Below, one piece after another: positions 7,204 to 13,421 of a DNA stretch of 13,453 nucleotides (positions are counted from its first letter, which is position 1; each line of letters begins with the position of its first letter). The notes beneath the pieces were generated by a model that was not told the DNA's origin, searched no databases, and worked only from the letters and a program-made list of their open reading frames with translations. The stretch is from Gammaproteobacteria bacterium. GTDB lineage: Bacteria > Pseudomonadota > Gammaproteobacteria > Pseudomonadales > Azotimanducaceae_A. The stretch lies in the NCBI GenBank assembly GCA_012960755.1, contig DUAT01000159.1:1-13453 (forward strand). Reading direction: 5' to 3'. Made by a program: the position numbers and the translations under genes.

Positions 7204-8415
7204 ATGGAAAATGAGATTGCTGGGCCACTAAGTGGCATTACCGTCATTGATTGCACAATGGTTCTGTCCGGACCATTCGCAACGATGATTTTGGCTGATT
7301 TGGGCGCTAACGTAATCAAGGTTGAGCCGCCCTATGGTGATGGCGCTAGAAGAGTAGCCCCCGTTCCCCCTGACTATGTCAGTGTTGCCAAAGGTGCTTC
7401 TGAGTCGTGTGATTACGGTGCCTACTTCGGCAGCGTTAACCGAAACAAAAGAAGTATCGTGCTCGACCTCAAACAGGCGGAAGACCGCGAAGTTTTTCTC
7501 AAGTTGTGTGATACGGCCGATGCGGTCACTGAAAACCTTCGCTCGGGTGTTATGGACGACCTGGGAATAGGTTACGAGGTTATCAAGGCACGTAATCCAC
7601 GAATTGTCTATGGATGCATTAGAGGCTTCGGTGATCCCCGAACTGGAGAAAGCCCTTATAGGGATTGGCCTTCCTACGATGTAATTGCTCAAGCCATGGC
7701 AGGGCATGTGCACATAACAGGTCCGCGAACCAGCAAGGGGTATCCCGCCGGTGCTGCGATTGGTGATGTGTACCCAGGTACACTTCTGGCAACTGGAATG
7801 ATCGCTGCACTGTTTCATGCGCAGAAGACGGGAGAGGGTCAGTTCGTGGATGTGGCAATGTATGATGCGATGTTGGCCTTAGCCCATGATGTCGTCTCCC
7901 TTTATGGTTTCGGCCGGCTGGAAATGGAGCGGCGTGACCTGCACCATCCAGCGTCTACGCCCTTTGGGATCTATGAAGCATCAGACGGATCGGTTGCGAT
8001 AGCAGCTCCTGACGACAAGCACTGGGCAATATTGTGCGAGGTCATGGAGAGGCCCGATCTACTCAGTGACAGCCGGATGAAAAACAAGTTTAGTCGAGGA
8101 AAAAATCACGAATATCTTGAAGAAGAAATCTCAAAGTGGACGCGTAGCTTGACGAAAAGTGAGGTGATGTCGGCTTTAGGTGGGAAGGTCCCGTGTGGGC
8201 CGGTGAATACTGGAGCTGATATTTTTTCTGATCCACATGTTTACGCCAGAGATATGATTGTAGAATTCACCCCGCAGGGAGATAACCCGCCAGTCTCAAT
8301 TGTCGGTTGCCCGATCAAGTTCAATAAGACGCCATCAGGTGTCTACTCCAGACCCCCCAAACTAGGTGAGCATACGGAAGAAATACTTTCAGAGTTGGGC
8401 TTACTCGATAACTGA
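7204..8415 (+). CDS. Class III (CaiB/BaiF-family) CoA-transferase, second copy
   Basis: This 403-residue family III CoA-transferase carries LSGITVIDCTMVLSGPFA, the conserved LADLGANVIKVEPPYGDGAR (30-49), VNRNKRSIVLDLK (78-90), TENLRSGVMDDLGIGYE and GAAIGDVYPG, with the expected catalytic aspartate at D188. The C-terminal part VPCGPVNTGADIFSDPHVYARDM is typical of the family, which suggests a conventional formyl-CoA/succinyl-CoA transferase-type enzyme more than the divergent copy at 1127-2401 does. It is the last gene of the operon that starts at 4694, 30 nt after its neighbour. No strong ribosome binding site precedes the ATG (AAGG is about 18 nt away), so translation may be coupled. Likely job: activate or deactivate a pathway acid by CoA exchange. 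Confidence 0.93.
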   Translation: MENEIAGPLSGITVIDCTMVLSGPFATMILADLGANVIKVEPPYGDGARRVAPVPPDYVSVAKGASESCDYGAYFGSVNRNKRSIVLDLKQAEDREVFLKLCDTADAVTENLRSGVMDDLGIGYEVIKARNPRIVYGCIRGFGDPRTGESPYRDWPSYDVIAQAMAGHVHITGPRTSKGYPAGAAIGDVYPGTLLATGMIAALFHAQKTGEGQFVDVAMYDAMLALAHDVVSLYGFGRLEMERRDLHHPASTPFGIYEASDGSVAIAAPDDKHWAILCEVMERPDLLSDSRMKNKFSRGKNHEYLEEEISKWTRSLTKSEVMSALGGKVPCGPVNTGADIFSDPHVYARDMIVEFTPQGDNPPVSIVGCPIKFNKTPSGVYSRPPKLGEHTEEILSELGLLDN

Positions 8416-8870
8416 AAGCACGGCTGGTTTCGGAGACCCGAGTGATTCGAATGGTTTTCCGAAATGCGTGAGTTTTGATCCAAGATACTTTGGCAATCTG
8501 AAAAAAATGTGGGTTATTTGTCTTATTCTCTCGATAGATGGTTGATGAATATTTGTTGTACAGTTCACGAATGGTGAAGAATTGTTTTGATGTTCAGTAG
8601 GAATCGGATCAATTGTTAGAAATTCCGAAAGAGTAGGGATTCACCATCGAAAATGAGTGGCGAGAAGCTGCTTGAGTTCTTTTCAGATCATTATTTGCGA
8701 GGGACAACGGTTTGTATCAACTCCCGGTAGCAGCTTAGATTAGAAATCGCACAGGACAGGCTAGCTATTCTAAATGCCGCTCAAGATCAAAAGCAGAGGA
8801 TAAGGAAAATAAACCGCTTTGTGTTCTTTCTTTTACTCCAGACCGCCTGGTCTGATGTCACTCCCGATTA
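8416..8870. other. Intergenic region without a recognised gene
   Basis: This 455-bp space lies between two stop codons (convergent genes). I see no credible reading frame, tRNA or repeat in most of it. A short inverted repeat lies at 8839-8854, near the end of the minus-strand gene. No hairpin with a T-run follows the CoA-transferase operon, so its terminator is not identified. Confidence 0.5.
8839..8854. other. Inverted repeat beyond the dienelactone hydrolase gene
   Basis: CAGACC, loop GCCT, GGTCTG: a perfect 6-bp stem 16 nt past the stop of the minus-strand gene. Its position suits a transcript end, but the bases following it on the minus strand are purine-rich (GAGTAAAAGAAAG), not a T-run, so it is at most a non-canonical terminator or 3'-end stabiliser. 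Confidence 0.3.
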
Positions 8871-9605
8871 TTAACCCTGAAGTTTCCGCTTAAATAAATC
8901 AAAAACCGTATCCCAAACACGTTCGGCTGCATCTTCGTTGTAAAGTCCGCCGCGACCAGGAAAACAGAATCCATGGTGGCACCCTGGATGTATTTCTATC
9001 TCATGCTTTACCTGATTGGCCTCTAGCGCCTTTTTCAGTTCAGGCACAACATTGTCACCAACGTATTCATCTGTCTCGGCAAATCCCAGGTAAAGTTCTG
9101 CATCAATGTTATTTGCCAGTAAATGTGGGGAGTCAGCTTCCTCTGTCACAATGGCAACGCCATACAGCGAGGCAACAGCCTTAAACCTGTCCGGGTAGTT
9201 GCCAGCCGCCGCAACAACATACTGACCACTCATACAATAACCGATGCAACCCACCGCTCCTGCCGCATGTTCACTGTCGGTCAGATAGTTCAGCATGGCG
9301 CCTGTATCAGCCATCACCAGATTCAGGTTTAGCGACGACATTGCCTTAAACATCTTTCTCATCTCAGCCTCATCGCCTGTTGATAAATCAAATGTTTCAG
9401 TGTTGGGACGGTAATACATATTTGGCAGCAGGCAATAATAACCTTGTGCTGCGATGCGACGGGTAAACTCCCTCAGCTCCTCCCTGATACCAGGCGCGTC
9501 CATATAGAGAATGACAGCTGGGAAAGGCCCGGCTGTGTCCGGATATGCAGCGAAACAATCCATATCACCATCATCAGTTTTAATCTTGAAATTTTGCTCG
9601 TTCAT
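8871..9605 (-). CDS. Dienelactone hydrolase-family alpha/beta hydrolase
   Basis: This 244-residue protein has the usual length and triad of the dienelactone hydrolase family. The nucleophile cysteine C124 is in the elbow GCIGYCMSGQY (119-129), aspartate D179 is in FAETDEYVGD, and a histidine is in PGCHHGFCFPGRGG (H211 by alignment with the usual xHGF). The N-terminal oxyanion region PAVILYMDAPGIREELREF also fits. Such enzymes hydrolyse lactones or esters, classically carboxymethylenebutenolide in ring-cleavage pathways, but many members act on other substrates, so no gene symbol is given. AGGGGA about 6 nt ahead supports the ATG at 9605. It is transcribed away from the phosphodiesterase gene and has no operon partner in the window. 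It could assist the catabolic cluster on its left, but nothing shows shared control. Confidence 0.88.
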   Translation of the reverse strand: MNEQNFKIKTDDGDMDCFAAYPDTAGPFPAVILYMDAPGIREELREFTRRIAAQGYYCLLPNMYYRPNTETFDLSTGDEAEMRKMFKAMSSLNLNLVMADTGAMLNYLTDSEHAAGAVGCIGYCMSGQYVVAAAGNYPDRFKAVASLYGVAIVTEEADSPHLLANNIDAELYLGFAETDEYVGDNVVPELKKALEANQVKHEIEIHPGCHHGFCFPGRGGLYNEDAAERVWDTVFDLFKRKLQG

Positions 9606-9682
9606 GCATTCCCCTTTGCTGTCAAATACTCAGTATTCCATCTATGCGCGTGCTTTACCATGATGGTACCGGAACTCTGCCG

Positions 9683-9719
9683 AGACTAAAGTTCAGACTA
9701 GTTCAGACTAAAGTTCAGA
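9683..9719. repeat. Short tandem repeat (12-10-12 bp units)
   Basis: Three head-to-tail units, AGACTAAAGTTC, AGACTAGTTC and AGACTAAAGTTC, are followed by AGA. The middle unit has lost two bases. The array directly abuts the 74-bp palindrome on its right, so it may be part of the same element or a trace of slippage at its insertion point. Confidence 0.7.
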
Positions 9720-9793
9720 ATACATGGGGTAGGGGTAAAGTGCCGGGCTAAAAGACTGTGATTTACTCCGGCACTTACCCCGACCCCATGTAT
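9720..9793. repeat. REP/MITE-like long palindrome
   Basis: Two arms of about 32 bases (9720-9752 and 9762-9793) are inverted copies around a 9-nt loop. They share ATACATGGGGT, GGGGTAA, GTGCCGG and TAAA, with one mismatch and one extra base in the outer 27 positions and a 2-base mismatch near the loop. The outer ATACATGGGGT plus GGGGTAAGTGCCGG wording is like palindromes scattered in gammaproteobacterial genomes and mobilised by Y1 (REP-associated) transposases; that link is from memory. It encodes no protein. It sits between divergent genes and could fold as DNA or RNA into a very stable hairpin. Confidence 0.7.
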
Positions 9794-9904
9794 CCTTAAA
9801 ATTTCAATGACAGACTGAACGTCGTTCGGTACCAGAACTGATAGGCACCATTTCGGATCCTGATGCGTATAATGCCCCCAGGACCTGATCTTAGTGGATT
9901 GTTC

Positions 9905-10891
9905 ATGAAGAAATTATCTATCCAGATCTTCGCGGTGCTTTTTCTCTTTTCTGGTGTAACTGCCGCCAAACCCATCGTCATTGCTCATCGCGGCGCCAGT
10001 GGGTATCTGCCAGAACATACATTGGCAGCGTACAGGCTCGCTATCGAAATGGGGGCAGACTATATCGAGCCGGATCTGGTGCTGACGAAAGACGGTATTT
10101 TCGTGGCAAGGCACGAGCACTATCTGAGTCGTACAACCGACATAGCGGATCATCCGGAGTTCCTTGTTCGCCGCAAGCAGGTTGGCGAGAGAACGGACTG
10201 GTTTGTCGAAGACTTCACCAGGGCAGAGTTGTCATTGCTCAAAACCAGACAGGCCGTTACCGGCAGATCTGCAGAACATGATGGGAAACATGGCATACCA
10301 ACGTTCCAGGAAATTATTGACCTGGTGAAAGCCGAATTAGCACGAACTGGTCGGTCTATTGGTTTGTATCCAGAAACCAAGGAACCTGGTCATTTCGGGA
10401 AGTTGGGCTTTGATGTTGCATCCCTGTTGTTGGACATTCTTGAAAAAAACGATCTCAATTCACCGAATGCGAAAATATTTGTCCAGTCCTTTGAACCACA
10501 GATACTCCGCTCCCTGAACGGCCGTATCAAAGTACCGCTGGTGCAGCTGGTGATGCCTGTAAAAAACTCGCAGGGTCAGTACCAGTCCAATATCCCGCTG
10601 GCGACACTTTCTGAGTACGCGCAGGTGGTTGCGCCGATGAAGTGGCTGCTTATAGACAGAAATCGTGAGGCGAACGGTTTCCTACGGCAAGCCAGGGATC
10701 TGGGTCTGTTGGTGCATGTCTGGACCTTTCGCGACGATAGTTTTCGAGCAGATGTGTTCGCCGATGGTGAGAAGGAAATTGAAGTCTTTCTAAAGCTGGG
10801 TGTGGATGGGGTTTTTACCGATTTCCCCGACACGGGCGTTAAGGTGCGGGATGCGGTCGTGGGTGACGCACAATCACGGGCAGGGTTTTGA
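9905..10891 (+). CDS. Secreted glycerophosphodiester phosphodiesterase (GlpQ-like)
   Basis: The protein has 328 residues from the ATG at 9905. It hydrolyses glycerophosphodiesters to glycerol-3-phosphate and an alcohol, probably in the periplasm. Residues 1-21 form a signal peptide: KK near the start, the hydrophobic core LSIQIFAVLFLF, and a likely cut after VTAA. The catalytic domain begins VIAHRGASGYLPEHT (25-39) with H28/R29 of the HRG motif. YIEPDLVLTKDG gives metal ligands E55 and D57, ARHEHYLSRTTD gives the second catalytic histidine H70, and LYPETKEP supplies E157. VHVWTFRDD and GVDGVFTDFPD close the barrel. The frame opens 14 codons earlier (9863), but those residues are proline-rich and precede the signal peptide, so the later ATG is chosen; its ribosome binding site is weak. 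It has no operon partner. Confidence 0.92.
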   Translation: MKKLSIQIFAVLFLFSGVTAAKPIVIAHRGASGYLPEHTLAAYRLAIEMGADYIEPDLVLTKDGIFVARHEHYLSRTTDIADHPEFLVRRKQVGERTDWFVEDFTRAELSLLKTRQAVTGRSAEHDGKHGIPTFQEIIDLVKAELARTGRSIGLYPETKEPGHFGKLGFDVASLLLDILEKNDLNSPNAKIFVQSFEPQILRSLNGRIKVPLVQLVMPVKNSQGQYQSNIPLATLSEYAQVVAPMKWLLIDRNREANGFLRQARDLGLLVHVWTFRDDSFRADVFADGEKEIEVFLKLGVDGVFTDFPDTGVKVRDAVVGDAQSRAGF

Positions 10892-10919
10892 AGTGTCATG
10901 TCAGCGATAGTTCATCTTA

Positions 10920-11235
10920 CTATTGGGCTAACTTGGCACTTGCAATGCGGTTTAGACTAACACCCGACTCAGCTGCTTTGACAGCCAGTTTACGATGGAC
11001 ATCAGGAGGTACCCGTACCATGAATTTCCCGCTGTAGTTCTTTGTTGCTAAAGCTGGCGGAACATCTTCACCACAAGATTCCATATCCTTTATGCAGTTT
11101 CGAACAACTTTTCGGATTCCCTTGAGTGAAGCTTCAGGTGATTCAGCCAACCAGCTAAGACTCGGAAATTCCGCACAGAGCCCAATAAACTCCTCATCTT
11201 CTTCGGACCAGGAGAATAAGTGATTTAAACCGCAT
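10920..11235 (-). CDS. HicB-family antitoxin with apparent frameshift behind the start
   Basis: The frame from 11222 down to the TAG at 10920 (100 residues) is a typical HicB antitoxin. FSWSEEDEEFIGLCAEFPSL, LAESPEASLKGIR and VVRNCIKDM form the N-terminal HicB fold, and YSGKFMVRVPPDVHRKLA to GVSLNRIASAKLAQ forms the DNA-binding ribbon-helix-helix. No ATG is in this frame; upstream only a TTG (11318) is available and adds 32 residues unlike the family. An ATG at 11235, preceded by CAGGGG, lies one frame off. Ignoring one base (11223) joins MRFK directly to HLFSWSEEDEE, giving a normal 104-residue protein. So either the gene has a fresh one-base insertion, or the sequence has an error, or an unusual start is used. 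No HicA toxin gene was found upstream on the minus strand. Confidence 0.75.
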
Positions 11236-11427
11236 TTCCCCTGAATTTCGAAAGTATCCGGGCAAAGAATTCTTAGACAAAAGTTTAGCGTAACAGCTTG
11301 TCCGTATTGGTTGGTCAATGTCTGGAAAGGTGTTGATCTGCTGGCTTACAGAGTGTTGGGTTGATCTCTTAGGAGATTTAAATGTCGGGCGGGGGTGATT
11401 TTGGCGTGAGTAATAGACATACCATCA

Positions 11428-11448
11428 ATACTGCAGTATTCCAGATCA
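11428..11448 (+). repeat. Repeat motif copy 1
   Basis: This copy begins with the perfect 12-bp palindrome ATACTGCAGTAT and continues TCCAGATCA. It matches copy 2 (11630-11650) in direct orientation and copy 3 (11682-11702) in inverted orientation; the shared wording is ATACnnCAGTATTyCnGAT. Confidence 0.55.
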
Positions 11449-11629
11449 GATTTAGTAATTCGAAACCCCAGAAATAAAATCCAGCAAGAAATACTATGGA
11501 ACGTACGGTATTCAACAATCGTAAGACTATGCCGAGATTCCGTATGACGCTTCAATTTTTCCCTAACCACAGGTTCCGTGGTTCTCATGGTCCAAGGGAT
11601 TATTTTTTACTTTCGGGACCATACCATGG

Positions 11630-11650
11630 ATACCACAGTATTCCGGATTG
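11630..11650 (+). repeat. Repeat motif copy 2
   Basis: It begins ATACCACAGTAT and continues TCCGGATTG, in the same orientation as copy 1. It differs from copy 1 at about five of 21 positions, all of them outside CAGTATTCC. Confidence 0.55.
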
Positions 11651-11681
11651 TCGCTCTCAAAATTGATCGCTGTATCGAGAT

Positions 11682-11702
11682 CAATCAGAAATACTGCGGT
11701 AT
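11682..11702 (-). repeat. Repeat motif copy 3 (inverted)
   Basis: Read on the minus strand it is ATACCGCAGTAT followed by TTCTGATTG. It faces copy 2 across about 30 bp, so copies 2 and 3 form a loose inverted pair. Confidence 0.5.
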
Positions 11703-12066
11703 CTTCGGTATGCTTTCAAGCTTGATTAGAAAGTGCGCAATTGCGTTTCAAATCGTATGTGAAAGTGGTTTGAGATTAATCTGATAGATGATGTGACTAC
11801 TATTTGAACAGTTCGGAGCGGTTGAGAATTGTCTGGATATTTGATGAGGCGGTTGTTGGCGGTGTGAGACACAGTTGTATCATATGAGATTAAAGAGTAA
11901 ACCGTGTGCCACGGGTTGGATAACAAATGTAGAAATCGATGTTGGCACCTATTGCCAGACGACTTTCACCAGGCATTTGACAATACAATGTTTATTACCG
12001 GCAGGTTTTACTGGCAAATAACCGTTGGTTATCGTCTGATACTCATCTACAAATAGACGCAAGACC

Positions 12067-12089
12067 AGCACCTGTTGGAAAAAGGTGCT
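12067..12089 (+). other. Hairpin upstream of the selenoprotein gene
   Basis: AGCACCT, a 9-nt loop, AGGTGCT: a perfect 7-bp stem ending 22 nt before the ATG at 12112. Only two T's follow, so it is a poor terminator. It may instead shape the leader of the gene. No regulator family is indicated. Confidence 0.4.
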
Positions 12090-12111
12090 TTGACTGGAAT
12101 CGGTAAACACC

Positions 12112-13215
12112 ATGCATTCACCAGAAGATTTACCTGTACACCTGGCACCAGCCGTTCAGTCCGCCCTGTCCTGGGTTAATACTACCCGAGGCACAAACTA
12201 CAACTTAACCGGACTGGTGGATGTCGATGACATAGAAAGTGTCACCGAGCCCTTCGAGCTTGGCCTGGTTCTGTGTGATGGCGATATATGCGCGCGTGAA
12301 CAGGTCCGCGTCGTACCTAGGGGCGAAGCCTACCACTTCGATTTTGTCGCGGAAGCTGCACCCGATATCCCGCCATTGCTTGATCCCCCTACAGGCGTCC
12401 GGAGTGAGTGGCTGGACAAACAGCTCGAAAAACACGATTTCGTCGTGCTGCTCTATTATCGCGGACTCTGGTGACCCCCCTGCCGCTTCGAGTTACGAAG
12501 CTACGTCAAGTCCGGTGTGCTGGATCAGATTCATGCGGCAGGTGGGGAGGTGTTTGGCATCACAAGCGAACCGCAAACCCTGGCCACCGAGGCAGAAGTG
12601 GAATGGGGAACGCAGTTCCCGGTGATCGGGGACCCGCACCACGAAATCCGCAAAGTATGTAAAGACAGAGGATATCTGGCGGTCTTTTATAACGAAGACG
12701 ACGGTCACCTGCGAGAGCGCAGTTGGGCGTCCCATCCCAAAGGTTATTACCAACCAGCGGTGCTGGCGGTACATAAATCAGGGCGCGTTTTGTACCGCTG
12801 GCGCTGTGTGCCAAGGTTCAGCAACATGAGCGGTGCAGGTGGTCGACCCGAAGCGGATTATACGTGGGACAAGATTCAGTTGGCACTAGATACCACTGAA
12901 GATTCAGCACCTGACCTGACACCTGAGATGGGGTCTGAGACAGTGTCCTGGCCGAAGTTTCTGCTGATATTGACAGCGCACGGTTGGTTCCTTCGACCCA
13001 GAGCATTTCCGCTGGCCCGCGAGGGGGATAAGGCACTGGTGAGTCCGGCAAAGATGATGAAGCGGGTATACGGGTTTGTGGTGTTCTGGGTGATACTGCT
13101 GCTTGTTCTGCCATTAGCCTGGGTCGGTCTTGCCGCATTGGTTTGGCTGGCGGTGCTGACCCCTGGTTTGATTGAGATTCATCGTCAGTTCCAGAATGAA
13201 CCGGATCCATTTTGA
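12112..13215 (+). CDS. Peroxiredoxin-like selenoprotein (in-frame TGA at 12472-12474 read as Sec121)
   Basis: The frame from the ATG at 12112 meets TGA at codon 121 and continues open to TGA at 13215, giving 367 residues with Sec. Around the TGA the text is VVLLYYRGLW-U-PPCRFEL, the AhpC/TSA-like (Prx-like) active site normally written YRGxWCPxC; here the first cysteine is Sec and C124 is the partner. Downstream GEVFGITSEP, FPVIGDPHHEIRKVC, YYQPAVLAVHKSGRVLYRW and a GAGGRPEAD segment are normal thioredoxin-fold peroxiredoxin features. A SECIS-like hairpin follows at once. Residues 1-100 form an N-terminal domain I do not recognise, with CDGDIC at 55-60. Residues 321-351 form one or two membrane segments. 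Probable role: membrane-bound thiol peroxidase or disulfide oxidoreductase. Standard calling would split it into 120- and 232-residue genes. The start has only a weak GGAA 12 nt upstream. A nonsense mutation is the alternative, but it would have to fall exactly on the redox cysteine. Confidence 0.85.
12472..12501 (+). promoter_or_regulatory. UGA codon plus bacterial SECIS-like hairpin
   Basis: After the TGA (12472-12474) ten bases lead to a perfect 6-bp stem GCTTCG (12485-12490), loop AGTTA (12491-12495), CGAAGC (12496-12501). The loop begins 16 nt after the TGA and has G at its second position. Both features meet the published bacterial SECIS pattern: loop 16-37 nt after UGA, and a G in the first two loop bases. 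SelB bound to this loop would deliver Sec-tRNA. The hairpin lies within coding sequence, as expected in bacteria. Confidence 0.75.
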
Positions 13216-13234
13216 TACCAGATCGTTGATCTTT

Positions 13235-13254
13235 ACTCGGCACGAAGGCCGAGT
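13235..13254 (+). terminator. Possible transcript end after the selenoprotein gene
   Basis: ACTCGGC, loop ACGAAG, GCCGAGT: a perfect 7-bp GC-rich stem 20 nt past the stop codon. The position is right for a terminator, but the following bases GCAATAAG lack a T-run, so its strength is doubtful. Confidence 0.45.
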
Positions 13255-13298
13255 GCAATAAGTGCGGCTGGGGTTGCATGAGTAGTGTGTCACTGTAA

Positions 13299-13421
13299 AT
13301 CGATGCGTTGGATCTGGCTCAGTTCTACGTTAACGATCTGCTGACGGTCGTCCAGATTCCGGATGCGGAGACTGAGCAGGATCGTGATCTACTAAGATCT
13401 CGTCAACAGCTCAGAAGATAA
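13299..13421 (+). pseudogene. IS110-family transposase fragment
   Basis: One frame reads IDALDLAQFYVNDLLTVVQI and then PDAETEQDRDLLRSRQQLRR before a stop at 13419-13421. This matches the DEDD-domain end of IS110-family transposases (usual text KTDRIDALxLAxFYANxLLTVVQxPD). A stop stands directly before the fragment (13296-13298), where KTDR would be expected, and two stops follow its end. It is a decayed internal piece of about 40 codons with no start. More remnants may lie beyond the right edge of the window. Confidence 0.75.

Larger units (their letters stand above)
11236..12111. other. Long non-coding stretch with dispersed palindromic motifs
   Basis: Nearly 900 bp without a supported gene. 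It contains three copies of an ATACnnCAGTATTyC motif (11428-11702), a hairpin AACCAC-7-GTGGTT at 11565-11583, a hairpin ATAACC-3-GGTTAT at 12018-12032, and a 7-bp hairpin at 12067-12089 just before the next gene. The only longer open frame (11346-11588, minus) is low-complexity and unlike any family I know. Confidence 0.5.

Noticed and set aside
7228..7818. A 196-codon minus-strand open frame
   Set aside because: It lies wholly antisense to a clear CoA-transferase gene and has no family features or ribosome binding site.
8839..8854. A canonical rho-independent terminator for the dienelactone hydrolase gene
   Set aside because: The stem is present but no T-run follows on the minus strand.
9683..9719. 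A CRISPR-like array
   Set aside because: Units are only 10-12 bp, without spacers, and no cas genes are present.
9863..9904. N-terminal extension of the phosphodiesterase from the ATG at 9863
   Set aside because: It would bury the signal peptide behind 14 proline-rich residues; the ATG at 9905 gives a standard signal sequence.
11346..11588. An 80-codon minus-strand frame upstream of the HicB gene as a possible HicA toxin
   Set aside because: It lacks the HicA fold motifs and the usual size and spacing, and it includes one of the palindromic repeats.
12112..12474. A separate 120-residue gene ending at the TGA, followed by an independent 232-residue gene from the GTG at 12517
   Set aside because: Both pieces are in one frame and the break falls on the redox-active residue of a known motif, with C124 and a SECIS-like hairpin directly after it. 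The 12517 GTG lies inside the fold.
12818..13279. A 153-codon minus-strand open frame
   Set aside because: It is antisense to the peroxiredoxin-like gene, rich in Pro/Ser/Arg, and shows no recognisable domain; a shadow frame.
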